Assembly: GCA_900074885.1 (NCBI GenBank)
Contig: FJUW01000061.1
Location: 1-64,000 of the forward strand
Source: Rhynchosporium graminicola
Taxonomy: Eukaryota > Ascomycota > Leotiomycetes > Helotiales > Ploettnerulaceae
DNA length: 64,000 nucleotides
Reading direction: 5' to 3'
The notes beneath the pieces were generated by a model. It had not been told where the DNA came from. It saw nothing but the letters and a program-made list of their open reading frames with translations, and made no database searches. Made by a program: the position numbers and the translations under genes. Below are positions 22,418 through 34,489 of this stretch, in pieces. Numbering within the stretch: the first letter of the stretch is position 1; each line of letters starts with the position of its first letter.

Positions 22418-24655
22418 TCATCCAAGCCAGAAGAAGCGGCTCAGAACCACCGACGTACAAATGCCAGTCCAAATTCCCCAAAGGCCGAATCCATTGTCGA
22501 GCCTTTCAGCGCCGCTTTTTTTCTTACTGGTAGACTTCGCCGCCGAGGTCTCAGTAGCCGACGTCGTGCTCGTGGAAGTGGCTGTCGTGCCCGTGAAAGT
22601 CGTAGTCTGGAAACCGACTCCGCCTGGTCCTATGCTAATTGTTTGACCGTCAATGACGGTCGAAGTCTGTTGAGCCCCTGGCCCAAATGTATATGTCTTG
22701 CCACCAATCACTGCGAGAGATCCGCCGACTTGCGTGAAAGTGATACCGCCTGCCGTTACTGCTTGTGTTGCCGTATTGAATGGTATAGTAAGTGTTGCGC
22801 CATCGATCACCACACCATTGGGTCCAGCAGTTATGGTCTGCCCTCCAATAACTTGAGTCATTGGAGTGGCTCCTGGACCGAGTCTGAGAGTCATCCCATT
22901 GACTACTGCCAAAGTGGACCCGATTTCTGAGATGGTCAATCCGCCAGCCACTGCATATTGAGTTCCTGTTGCATGTAAGGGCCCGCCAATTGTGGTGCCA
23001 TCGAATACCACTCCTTGGGGTCCAACTGTAATGGCCTCTCCTTTCAAGGCCACGGTTTTGGGTTCAATTCCTGGCCCATACACAAACGTGGTGCCCCCAA
23101 TGACAGCCACGGAACTTCCAATCGCTGAAAATCCCTGACCTCCAACCACAACTACATTCGTTGGCATGCTTGGTGGTGGTGTGATAGTCGTCCCTGAAAA
23201 TCCGATTCCTCCAGATCCTATTGAGATGGTCTGTTCTTTCACAACCAGTGTCGTAGGTCTAGCACCAGGCATGAGTGGAATAGTTGTTGTTCCTCCTCCA
23301 TCACCTCCAATGACCACTTCCGAAGGCTTAAGCTGAATAGGTACGCCCTGAACAGTAGTGGTTTTTGGCGGCTCCTCAACCACTCCTCCGTTTCCTGTGT
23401 AAGTGGGAACCAAGATCTGAAGCATTGGACCTTCAACCATGTTCGGCCCAATTGTGAAGACATCGCCGCCTTCTGTGATGGTCTTTGGCGGCAAACCTAT
23501 ATCTACAACCTGACCTCCAACCACTGCTTGATTCGGCGACACAACAAGTGTCATGCTGTCCCGCACAAACGTAACCCGAGTCTTAGCATCACGGCCTGCG
23601 TTGACGATAGTCGTCACATCACCAGGTGGATTCTGTGTTAGTGGTGGAGGTTGCAATGGATCCAGCTGGGGGCTATCTGTGTACATTCCAGGGTCCACAG
23701 TCTGCTTTTCTGGTGGATCTCTCCCAGGAAATGTAGGCAGAGTAGCTTTTGTAGTAATGGTAACAGCATTCTTGCTCGTCGTGATAACAGTGATTGTCGG
23801 ACGAGTCGATGTCGGGGCAGGCATGGGGGCCAGAGGCTTCAGTGTGTCCGTCGATGATGATGCCACAGCACTATCTGTTGCGTCGTTGGGGTTTGAAGTT
23901 CCAATGAAAGGCATTGCTCCTAATGGTGGAAGCTCAGGACAATATGTGGGTGGTGTGAATTCAGGCGTTGGCAAGAGTGTTGTTGAGTAACTGTCCGTCA
24001 CAGTAACAGTCACTACTGTGGTATTAGGGACGATTGACCATATTGTGAGGGTTTCTCCTGGGGTCAGGCTAGAACAGTTTGATGTTGTTGGTGGCAAAGT
24101 GTAAATGTCCACCGTTTTCGGCCTTACAGGGAGTTCTACAGACGAAGGCGAGATGTCAGCGGGCGGAGTTGTAATCCCCGTGATGTAGGAAGTCGAAGAG
24201 GCATTGGTCCCTTTCGTTGCACTACTGATAGAATCTGCTATGGGTTCTGATGTGGTTATTGTCGCAAGGGTTGTAGTTGTAGCCTCGACGGAAGTAGAGC
24301 TGTCACTAGGTAGGCTATACCAGGTCGTATACATCACGGGGCTTCCGTTGCTATCAAGACTCGTATCGTAGAGCGCCATCGTGGGTCTAGACACGGATCT
24401 AGCGTGAGAGCTGAAGTAGTTTTCTGTATAAGAACGTGTCCCAGCCGTTAAGGATGGATATGATAACGTCGAAGAAATCTTCGTGACAAGTGAAGAATTT
24501 TGAAAGTCTCGCACTCGCACAGCAAAATCTGACCATGCTATTAGAATAATACTGCGCATCATATTTGAACCTTTTTACGCACCGGGACTGACGGCCTCGA
24601 CACAAGAACAGCACAGAATGGTAAACCAGAATGGAAGTTCGCACGAAAAGATCAT
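22418..24655 (-). CDS. Secreted or cell-surface repeat protein with signal peptide and hydrophobic C-terminus
   Basis: This is a probable wall- or membrane-attached extracellular protein. Minus-strand exons are 24655-24583 and 24537-22418, with a 45-bp intron (GTGCGT...TTCTAATAG), giving 730 aa. Exon 1 encodes a start followed by a hydrophobic core and AVSP (MIFSCELPFWFTILCCSC...), a plausible signal peptide that the single-exon reading misses. Residues about 70-290 are Ser/Thr-rich and likely O-glycosylated. The C-terminal half has at least four imperfect repeats of about 60 aa, each with a VVGG/AVIGG turn, a YGPG or LGPG motif and a (I/V)(T/S)(I/V)GP(Q/G/N)GV motif. The chain ends in a hydrophobic segment after a Lys-rich stretch (STSKKKSG), which could be a GPI signal. 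Similar repeats occur in many uncharacterised fungal surface proteins. No enzyme motif is visible. Confidence 0.82.
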
Positions 24656-26018
24656 TAATACAGTTTACGCAGCCACCAGCTGTAGTATGGATATGGTCAC
24701 GCTTCTTGAGTAAAGCATGCAGTGTTGATTGAAAGGATGGCCGCAAATGATCGGTTGATCTTTCAAGCTGCATCTGGTGGGGGAGATCTGAACGATCTCA
24801 TAGCCAGGAAATATATAAGGGGCGTGTCTGACATGTATCGTAGATGGAAATTCATATGATACTCATGTAATTTGGTAAGTATCTAGATGGTGGAAGTGTG
24901 GTAAGATGGAGGATCGAGGCGAGGATGGAAGCGAAAACGACAGTGATTTGGAAACAGCCAGGTGAGAATTGGGACGGTCCTGCTAGGTTAGATGGCTGGA
25001 TCAACAGAGAAATGCAGCAGAAATTGGACAGGGAGACGGAGGAGGAGGTGGAGGTGGAGGTGGAGGTGGAGGTGGAGTTGAAGTGGGAAGATGGAAGATG
25101 GAAGATGGAGGAGGGAGGTTGAAATCTCGACCCGAACCCTGACCTGGCATCGAGTATATAATAGGAGGTATAGTGTCGTCGGCTGCTCACTCTACAGAGT
25201 AATAAATAATAAAGTAAATATCCCGCGCGGAGACAGAACCTAGACAGAACCTAGTCAGAACCTAATCCGAACCTCGTCGTCCACTGGGGTCCTACGGCAG
25301 GGAACTACAAGTACAAAACAAGAACAAGTACGGACGACCAGACAGACAGGCCACTCATTCCCTCCCTGGTGCCCTGTACGCAGAGTGGAGGCGGTGGGCC
25401 GGAGCTAAAGACTCGCTCATTCGTCGCAGGATATGGGAGACTCGCAAGCAGTCTAACCATGTTGGGTCAATCAATAGAGGTCGATCTGATCCAGCCCCAC
25501 CCTTCTGACTTCGGGGCATCTTGCTTGGCTGACGCGGAGATGCTACTGTAAGGTAAGTAAGTAAGTACCTATTGCTCGCTTTCTTGCCCGGCCAAAAGTG
25601 CATCGAACCACGTGTCCGTGTCCAGCTCTGTAGCAAAAATGAGAAAGCAGGCCATAGTAAGCCTCATTCGGGCAACAGAAAACCAAACCTACCTACCGAG
25701 TTGGAACTACGAAATACTTGCTTGGTAGAGCTTAACCGCTCGGAAGTCTTCCCATCCGCTTCGGCTGTTTGTCCCAGTCCCAGTCCCAGTCCCAGTCCCA
25801 GTCCCAGTCCCAGCTACTCGGGCTGACTCTAGTGGCTACCAGCATCGACTACCGCACGAGTACCGTATATTCAGATAAACAAAACAATCCATTCCTTCTT
25901 GACCACCTTTCACTTTCCCTACCTACCTCCTCATCACATAGAAAAGGCCTTCGACGGCAGTGGCTGACCTCGAAAAGATAACATCCGACCTCTCAGCAAG
26001 GCGCACACGACATGACAA

Positions 26019-26050
<32 letters not shown>

Positions 26051-26820
26051 GCAGACAGATAGCTGGTGTAGGCGTGGCAATAGCCTCGTTCAGCCCTAGT
26101 CACCTGTGCAAATGGTCAGCCAAAATAAGAGGACACACCGCGTGCCACCCCGCTATCTCTGATTGGTCAATGCAGACAGAGTCAGTGTTCGCCGGCTGAT
26201 TTCCAGCTTGGATGTCACCAGTCACGGCGAGGGTCCCAGCACCTACCTGGCTTAGCGAGGAGAAAGCATGAGGTATCGTGTCACGTCTCGGTACGTGGCT
26301 CCTCTGGACTACCTACGAGTACCAGGTGGTCATCACAACACAACCCTGTGAAACGAGCCACTACTACGAAGTACTAACTATCCATTTCACCCAACACCCT
26401 GGGCCTTGGATCTCATACGGATACTTACAACCTTAATCTTCAGACAGGGTGAAGCATGAATGATAGATCGAAGCTTGCAACGATACCATAAGACGGGATG
26501 AACGAGACATGGAACGAAGACACTCATTGAATTATAACCTTAGAGAGCTTACATCATATTTTGGCAGCGCAGGTCAACGACATTCAGATTGTAACGTCAG
26601 TTCCATTCAAGAATTCAAGGCAGAGGAAGCACCAGGCGAATGTGTTCGGCTCCGGTACCACACATATCCCACCTGTATCGTCGCCGACTCACTGCATTAG
26701 AGGGTTTTCGCAGTCAAAAACACTTTCGAAAATACAGTTTTCCTGGCCGTGCAAAGCAGAAACGGGTTTAGTCGTAGAGCCACCAAATTTCAACTAAAGT
26801 TCAACCTATTCCGTTTATAG
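24656..26820. other. Intergenic, divergent promoters and simple repeats
   Basis: This is the first half of the 4.2-kb spacer between a minus-strand and a plus-strand gene. It contains GGAGGT units (about 25045-25076), CCAGTC units (about 25770-25813) and a GACA run (about 26018-26056). The open frames inside are products of these repeats. No gene is supported. Confidence 0.5.
25768..25814. repeat. CCAGTC hexanucleotide repeat
   Basis: About seven to eight head-to-tail copies of CCCAGT/CCAGTC. Because the unit is six bases it stays open in every frame, which explains the Pro-Ser and Ser-Gln open frames seen here. Confidence 0.85.
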
Positions 26821-26845
26821 TAGTCATGTCCGGACTAACAGAGGA

Positions 26846-26890
26846 AAACTGTTCACTGTGAACAGAAAACTGTCTGCTGTGGACAGTTTT
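26846..26890. repeat. Two adjacent inverted repeats
   Basis: A 17-bp near-perfect palindrome (CTGTTCACTGTGAACAG, 26849-26865) is followed at once by AAAACTGTC...GACAGTTTT (26866-26890). AAAACTGT also precedes the first palindrome, so the block is a nested set of inverted AAAACTGT arms. It could be a transposon tip, a regulatory palindrome or a structured RNA. Confidence 0.55.
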
Positions 26891-26944
26891 TGAAGTCGTA
26901 TAGATTAGGCTTAGCGTGCTTCTATTTCAACGTCAGCTGGAGTG

Positions 26945-27232
26945 TTACGGAGGCTGGAGATACTGTATGTACCTCAAATCGACGTTATGGACCATAATCA
27001 GCCAAAGCTGATATAACTCAGGAGTAGAGAATCGGAAGGTTGTGAGGACTTTTCTCTCGGGCCACGAATCCAGATCAAACGTATGGCGATTATACTCGTA
27101 CGGAACTCGATATCTTGGTGCTACAGCTTGCTGCTGCTGCAAAAACCTCCTCCGACGACGTCTCCTTCTGCGAATCCATACAGCTAAAGCAACAGCTAGA
27201 ATCGTCTCTTTCTCTATAGTCGTCACAGTCAA
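26945..27232 (-). pseudogene. Possible transposase fragment (Harbinger-like?)
   Basis: The minus strand encodes an Arg-rich run, then a Gln run, then YNRHTFDLDSWPERKVL and RFSTPELYQLWLIM before a stop. A basic N-terminus followed by a segment of the form FRFTxPELxxL is reminiscent of fungal PIF/Harbinger DDE transposases, but no catalytic residue is present and no partner end is found. The inverted repeats about 60 bp away fit a mobile element. It may equally be a chance frame. Confidence 0.25.
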
Positions 27233-28889
27233 ATTCTAGCAATAGCACAAGATTCTGATATCACGGAAATTGAGCTATTTGTCATGCTTTACGGCTAGCA
27301 AGGAACCCCAGTCTGCTACCTGCAAAATCTGGTATAGTCTCCCTTACGCTAATTTAGTATTACAAGGTTCAGAAACTGTCTTTTCCAAAGTGTTCTCCAG
27401 GTGCGAAAACCCTCTATTGTACTACGGGATGAACCAATCTCCAGTCCCGATCGGAACCTCAAAATTCTATCTCAGCCCATGCGGCCGAGAGTCGTATCCC
27501 TGTACGTCAGGACATGTACCCTCCCGTCCGTAGATGCAAGTCGCCAGCCTACTTCTCTCACCCATCAAGTAGCTAACTAACCGTCTGACTTGCAACCGAC
27601 GCCATCAGATCCGTGAACTGGTATTCGGAAGAAAGGTTGAATCAGTCCCGGGTTCATATTGCCATATAAAAGACCTCCATTCCACTCACTCTATTGGTAT
27701 CAATACAACCCAATCGCAGATAGTCGCCAGCTTGGTAAAAGGTCCGGATGTTCTCCTACAATGTGCCTTTCGTACCTCACTTCGCTTCGCCAGGCCTGCC
27801 AAACAAATTGCCATACAGACGCCACAATTTGACAAAAGACCCCGCATCCCAATCAACAATACACGACAGGAGAGGACCACGCCGCCTCGCTATTGTATAT
27901 TCTAGCTAGACATGTGGTGTGAGATACAGTGCAGGACAGTGCCCTTCCCACTAGAGGCATCAAGATGGAAGTGTTGGAAAACGGAGACAACAGCTTGGTA
28001 ACAGATACTTTACCCTGCGATGAGTTTAATTTGCTGATATCACGCGCCGTGGTCAGCAGTGACATGGGCATTTTGATATCTGAGAGTGCTGGCGGGAGTA
28101 GGGAGTGAAGGCAGGGTACGGTGCATGACTTCGCGCTTCCGATATTGAGTAAGCTTCTGAGACCCACGATGGTTTTGAGGTCTCGACTTGCGATGTGAAT
28201 GCTTACTATAGGCATGATTAAACACAAAGGACGAGAATCTCAAAAGCCGCCTGCACCTGAAGAGTAGGGAGTCCTTCTTCCCACAGTTGAAGCAGGAACA
28301 TGACACTTCCTTCCATCCCAAGGTTAAACCTCCATCATCACATCCATGATCTCATCACATCTCGACTAAACAAACAAGCGATCTCCGCAAATCAAATACT
28401 ATATTCCAGCCGGATTTTCAAGGTAACAAATTTCGCTTCGTATACGATCGGGAAAGGGGGTCTGTAGTGGTTCTCATCAGCCCTTGTAAAATCAGGAAGG
28501 CTACCTACCTGTATCCTTCCAATTGATTGTCTGGAATTATACAGATACGCCGTCTACTCCATAAATTGCCCGAGAAGGTTAAGGCTGCACGAGGGAGGGG
28601 AGTGATGAAACACACTGCAAAACCCCGTTCCATTACGTACAGTACAGTACCTGGGCCCTACTACGAAAGCCTCCGTGGCCCAGGGATCCGGAAAGCCTAA
28701 GGTACCACCCTACAAGGATCTTCGTATGCGACGCGCGCCGGCCCCAGCTTTTTCTTTCCCCTCCAAGGACAAGCCCAGGCTATGATGGGATGGTCTTAGA
28801 TCTGACACTTTCCGCTGATTGTGAGGGCGCGACACACTACATTTGTGTGAAGATCGTGAAATAGAATGCGCGCCACGATTTAAGCGACC
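27233..28889. other. Intergenic, no gene seen
   Basis: This is the promoter side of the peptidase-like gene. Open frames are short on both strands and none has a recognisable motif. A slightly higher A+T patch at 27240-27400 could be an old insertion. Confidence 0.45.
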
Positions 28890-31768
28890 ATGGAATCGAG
28901 ATGGTCGCGCATCCGTCTCGTTCATGTTGTGTTGGGGTTTACAGCGGCATTTGGGACCTGTGTTGAAGGCGCGGATGCTGCTGAGACGGTCAGGGCGTTG
29001 AGTATTCCTCCGTCTGCGAATTGGTGAGTTGTTTTCCTGTCGGGGCGAGGATATAACGTCTATACGGCCATTCCCTGGAATCTTGAGGAGTGCGGCGTCA
29101 GTGCTAAGCTATCGTAGGTATGGCGACGATGGAACTTGGTCTGCTATTTCGATTCGTGTCGGGGATCCGTTGCAATGGGTGGATGTTATGGTTAGCACGG
29201 TGAGTTCCGAGACGTGGGTTGTTGGACCTGGAGGATGTAGTGTTGGTGGTGAGTGGTTTCTCTTGCTTGGAGTATTGGTTGCAGTACTGGAAGGATTGGC
29301 ACGCGTAACTCAAGAAAGAATGCTGTATTGTCAACTCCACCGCGCGGAAACGTCAACTTGGGACATGGAACTGTTGCCGAATTCTGCCACTAACTGATAT
29401 CCAGATAGTGAATGCTCCTTTATCAGGGGAGGTATCTTCGATCCTTCCAAATCATCGACATGGCAAAACCAAGGGTTCTTCGAGCTGGGAGTAGGCAAGC
29501 AACTGGGAAATACGGGATACGCTCAATACGGTCTGGATAACTTGACTTTCGGAGGCACGGGTGTTATGATACCCTCAGCTATCGTTGGTGCATTCAATGG
29601 GACTGGACCTATCAGTGGGACATCGTATATACTTGGATTCTTCGGTCTGGGTGTCGTTCAGGGAGGCTTCAACAACACTTCGCCATTAAGTGCTTTGAGT
29701 GCTTTGGTGGAGCAGGTTGGAATTATCCCCAGTCACAGCTGGGGATATACAGCTGGGGCAAAGTATCGTGAGTACTTTCGCCAGTAGCCAAATATGCGTA
29801 CTAACGAAAACAGAACAGAAAGGCGTCGTCAACTCCTTGACCCTCGGAGGATATGATTCTAGTCGCTTTATTCCACATGAAGTATCTTTCAACCTCAATC
29901 CAGGAAAACAGCTGTTGACTTACGTTAACTCGATTTCCGTTGCTTCGTCTGCAGCTTCGAATAATTGGACCAAGCCAGTACAGCTCCTCGGACCAACCGA
30001 CCGAGTGTCTGCCATAATCGATAGCTCAACACCATACTTATGGCTGCCTAAAGCTGTTTGTGAGAGATTCGCTCAAAGCTTGGGTATGACTTATGATACC
30101 TTACTTAATCTTTACACTTTCGACGCCAATCAAACTCAACACAGTACTCTGGGTTCTTCCTCACTCTCATTCACTTTCAGTCTTTCCGACCTCTCGTCTA
30201 CGCCAGCTACAATTAATATTACGGTCCCATATGCTGCATTCGATCTGCAGCTGACATATCCGGCAATCCCGGATACGAGTTTTGGGGCCGCAAATTCTAC
30301 GAAATACTATTTCCCACTGCGCCAGGCAACCAATGAAGCTCAGTATACCATTGGGCGTGCATTCTTGCAAGAAGCATATGTTATCACGGATTATGAACGC
30401 AATACATTCTCCGTCCACCAGGCTATCCATCCCATGGATTCGGTAGGAAATACTACTATCGTCTCTATCAGACCGCCCCAGGACAGCACCTTCTCAGGCG
30501 TTCCAATTCAATCAGGATCTAAATTATCAGGTGGAGCTATAGCAGGAGTTGTAATCGGTGCCTTCCTTCTCGTAGCCATATCCGCCTTGTTGATCTTCTT
30601 CCTCTGCCGCCGCAAGCGCCAGAGAAAACAAAACGACACCGATTTCGAGAAGCCACTGGCTCCAGCACAAAATCCAAGAACCCTTCTCTGTCGTCTCCTC
30701 AATCGCAATCGCCCAACGCGAGTCGGCGTTCACGAGGCCAGCGGATCCTCGACCTTCCCAACCGAAGTAGGTGCCGACGCTTCCCACGAACGATTCGAGC
30801 TTCCAGCTCCCTTGGGACCAGCAGAGCTAGATTCTGAATCCGCGACCACTACCTCACTGAATGGGACAACCGAGCACGGGAGCTCGACTCAAGACTCGGC
30901 TAATATATCCGCTTACGAGCGTGCTAGAAGGAAACTAGAACGTCAGCAAGCAGCAGCATTCGTTCTATCCTCTCCACCGCGAGAAACTTATCCCGTTGAG
31001 AAAAGCGACGCAGATGTCTCGCACGTAGCGCATTACCGCTCCCCAGATTCGCCTAGAATTCACATCGACAGTGCTTCCGTAAGTCCCATAGTCGACTCCA
31101 ACTCCCACTTCGGCGGCTCCCTAAACATCAGCGGCCAAAACTCGCCCGTGAGTCCTGGCTACGTGTTACCATCTACGTCGCCTGCAGCACCACCACCTAC
31201 ATATCGGCGCTTCAATCTCGATCCTGCGAATGTCGTCTATGCGGGTCGTTTACCTCATAACGTACAGCTCCCGCGCGTGGTGCCTAGGATCATAGGCCGT
31301 GATGGTCGGACGATCCAGTCTGAAAGCACCATAGCCACCGAGCCTGGAGCTAGTATTGGCGCAAATAGCTCGCTGGGAAGTCGTTATATGGAACACGAAG
31401 CCGATGATCTCTACAGCAGTGATAGTGGGAACACTAATATCGTATCACCTCTTCCTTCTGGTTCTGGTTCTGGTTCTGGCTCTGGGTCGCAAGGTTCGAG
31501 AGATGTGAACATGGATCTTGTTTCCTCACCTGATAATAGCACGGATGGGAGGACATTACAGCGTGGAGCGGGGAATGTAGATGAGGGCGAAGGTGAAGGT
31601 GAGATGGGAAGCGCGTTGATGAGTTCTAAGGTATCACTCCCTGATCCGCAGGGTAGTGGGAGGAGGCTAGATGGTGAGGATCTGGTGCATATCCCGCAGC
31701 CGGCGGAGAAAAGGTTTAGCTGGGAAGAGGAAAGAATTTCGGGGAGAGAGGACGGGAAGGGTTCGTGA
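28890..31768 (+). CDS. Membrane-anchored aspartic-peptidase-like protein lacking the first catalytic Asp
   Basis: Exons are 28890-29023, 29118-29248, 29405-29767 and 29814-31768. All are GT-AG, frame is kept, branch sites are CTAAC-like, and the product is 860 aa. The start ATG at 28890 (CCATGG context) gives a basic N-terminus and hydrophobic core (LVHVVLGFTAAFG), a signal peptide. The ectodomain has the pepsin-like (A1) fold order. The first active-site loop, normally DTGS, reads STVSS at 71-75, and the second reads AIIDSSTPYLW with Asp278. The first Asp is therefore absent, and peptidase activity is unlikely. A transmembrane helix (GVVIGAFLLVAISALLIFFL, about 453-472) is followed by a basic stop-transfer sequence (CRRKRQRK) and a cytosolic tail of some 385 aa, Ser/Pro-rich with Gly-Ser repeats. 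The layout suggests a surface receptor or wall sensor rather than an enzyme; that is inference. Confidence 0.88.
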
Positions 31769-33450
31769 TACGGGCGAGTATAAGTAAAGGGGGGATGTAA
31801 AAGGGAAAATCTCAGGTTTAGCGTGGCGTTAATCAGGAGGGAATCTGATTTTAAGCAGGCTGGATCCGCGGATCACGGTCGGTTTGTATCTTTTTGTATT
31901 CAGGCCTTGGTTCGGGGTTGTGGCAATTGAATATGAAGGAAGCAATGGACAATAGGCCTAGTATAGTTTAGAGCTAGACGGCACGGAACGGTCTGTGTAT
32001 TTAGGAAGAGGATTTATTAATATATCATGATATATATCTATCTATACTATTAATACCCATCTGCCTGTGGAGTAATAAGTAAATCTTTCTCTCCTTTCTG
32101 AATTCAAAAGAGAACCGGATTATCAAACGTTCTATTGATTCCCTACAGACAAGCGTACCAGCATGCGATTCATCAGGTGCATAGTTCGTTGTGTAAATAC
32201 AGACAGGTTGGTTACATATAGGGAATCACTACAGGGATATAGGTACGCGTCTCCACTTTCCAATCCAACGGTTGCGTAGATGGGAAGATCATCCGTTCAT
32301 TCGTTCGCCTATTCATTTCTTCGTGTGGAAGGCGGGGAATAAATCAAGAGGAGTTCAATAGAGGAGAGGAGAGGAGAGAGAATGGTGGTGCCGGAACAGA
32401 GGTGAATTGGGAGGGAGAGTGTAAGGGTAAAAGGGGAGGCACGGATTTCATTCCGAGTATGGTATTTGAATTGATTGTTTTAGCTTGGTTGCGCTAGGGG
32501 GGTGTACTTGTTTGTTTTGTTTGCATGGAGTCTCGGGAGTCACGGGTTTGTGGTTTTTATTGGATTTGGCGGGGTGGATGTTGGGTTATTGGGTTGTCTT
32601 TACTATAGGTGGTAGGTTGGAGGAGTTGATAAGCTGGCTGCTGGCGTCGGTCGAGAGTGGATGGAGCTGGGGAAGGTTGGTTGCATTAGGTCAATAAGGA
32701 GTTTTACTTTTGAGTGTTGGGTTGGAGACGGGTTGAAAAGGAAAGGGATGAGGAGGCTTCTTTCAAGAGCTATCTCCTCTCTCTACCTTGTTCATTCCCT
32801 CCTTCTTCACACGATATGAACCCGGAAGGAACTATCTATCTATCTATTGACCATTACCTGCCTGTTCCGCGCTCTTTATTCCTCCCTGCTGTTCATTGCC
32901 TTTGAGGTATGGTTCGTTGGTAGATGCTGATGATACTCTCCATTCGCCGAAAGTAGATGAAAGAGAGAGATTCTGTGGAGGGACAATTTATTATGTATAC
33001 TGTATATGTCTATAAAATATTCCCGGGCAGGTGTGAAGAAAAAGCCTGGTGAGGGGGATTCCGAGGATTTATGAGTGGAGGGAAGGAAGAGGGATTGATG
33101 AGGGGGTGTGGAATGAAGGAGTATCGGATGAGGAAGTGGTAGATAAAGGACATTTAATCATAATTATAATTTTTTTCACATCTGCTGTATTCTAGGTAGA
33201 TGAGATGAAAAATTAACAAGCCCGAATTTTGTGAATAGAAAGTATGAGCTACAGGCCTATAATAGGATTATTAAAAGAGAGAGGGAAAATGCAAAGGTTG
33301 TAGGTAGTTTTGTAGATAGTATATATATAGTATGTATGTATAATAAATAACCTGTAGTTATTATATATAGTCATTCTTCTAAGCTTGTGGGGAGGAGCCG
33401 GGAGAGAGGTTTAGGAAACGATAAAAAGGATCCAAAAGCAAAAGATATAG
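31769..33450. other. Intergenic, no protein gene seen
   Basis: This is the 3' side of the peptidase-like gene, with G/A-rich low-complexity patches (32340-32440, 33060-33150) and A+T-rich 33150-33370. Two frames near 32485-32905 have no recognisable content. Confidence 0.5.
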
Positions 33451-33538
33451 AGTCCCAACTGTGGTTCGAACACAGGACCTGAAGATAACTGAACACTGCA
33501 ATCTTCCGCTCTACCACTGAGCTGAGACAGGGTTAGCT
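33451..33538 (-). tRNA. tRNA-Cys(GCA)-like gene with short intron, unusual acceptor/D-arm junction
   Basis: The minus strand has a clear A box (GCTCAGTGGTAGAGC), a B box (GTGTTCGAACCAC) with a 5-bp T stem, and an anticodon stem GAAGA/TCTTC. The loop reads TTGCAG, then about nine to ten bases of probable intron, so the anticodon is GCA. The 3' acceptor strand is TTGGGAC plus T, and the 5' partner is GTCTCA. That partner runs almost directly into the D stem, so the usual two bases at positions 8-9 (and perhaps base 7) seem to be missing. It could be a diverged but active tRNA, a pseudogene or a small sequence error. Confidence 0.7.
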
Positions 33539-34489
33539 TGTGAAATCATTAGATTTCAGGATTCATGTTTACTAACCTATTGAGACGAGCTGATGACGAG
33601 GCGGGCATTAATTCTGTAAATGATGATGCCATATTTCCGGAATATAATCAAGCTTTAATTGGTGGTGTGCTGTGTGTGGAAAAGTCCCGCCAAGTGCGCG
33701 GGGTTAATCCCAATGCGACGGATTCGGACTAGTAGGATGGTTAGGGAGTCCCATGGAGATGCTGAAAATGGATATCAACTAGGGAACATGCTTTCCGAGC
33801 ATGTGTGAACTTGCGATCGTCTCCTTAGGTTTACGAAAACTTTCCAGTTTGCCTTCGTTCTGTCTTACTGGGTGGCGAAGCAGCTGCTCAACTTTTTAGT
33901 AGGCAAATCTCTGCCTGCCTAAGGATCGATTGTATCAGCTCTTTGATAATGATGGGAGCTCTGTCCGGTCGTCTCTACATTTACCGAACCAAGAACTGGA
34001 TACCTATTATTCTACCTCGGCTAATCCGTCAGTATCTTGTAGGTGTTCCAGCTGTTAGCTCGAGTCCGATTGTCTCTACACATTATTCCCAGTCATAACA
34101 ATAATCTTGAACACGTCTACTAAAAGGTTGCTCGAGTAATGAGCTCCGACGCTTCCGTCCCAAACTCCAACACAAGTTACGATAGTAGGCTAATTGCTAT
34201 ACCTACCTACATCTGGGATGATTTAACCAATATCACATCTGGACGAGTCTTTTAGAAATTCGGTATGTCGGGGCAGGAACTACGTGGACTCCCTACATGA
34301 ATTCCTCTGTCAGTATCAAACCTAGAGATTGAGATTGAGACTCACACCAATGGACAGCCGAGCCGAGTTATCCTAGTGAGATACTGATTGGGTGCACTTT
34401 CAAATGGAACGTCGTAGTCCTCGACCTTCGCATCGTATGTCTTCTGGTGTCTCAGCAGTAGTCCCACTAGGGCAATAAGAGAAACCTTG
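33539..34489. other. Intergenic, entry to the accessory block
   Basis: No coding sequence, RNA or repeat is recognised in these 950 bases. Confidence 0.45.

Noticed and set aside
24399..24773. 124-codon minus-strand frame as a separate gene upstream of the surface protein
   Set aside because: It overlaps the two-exon model in another frame; the model with signal peptide and a GT-AG intron is better supported.
25769..25981. Ser-Gln repeat open frame
   Set aside because: A by-product of the CCAGTC hexamer, which is stop-free in every frame.
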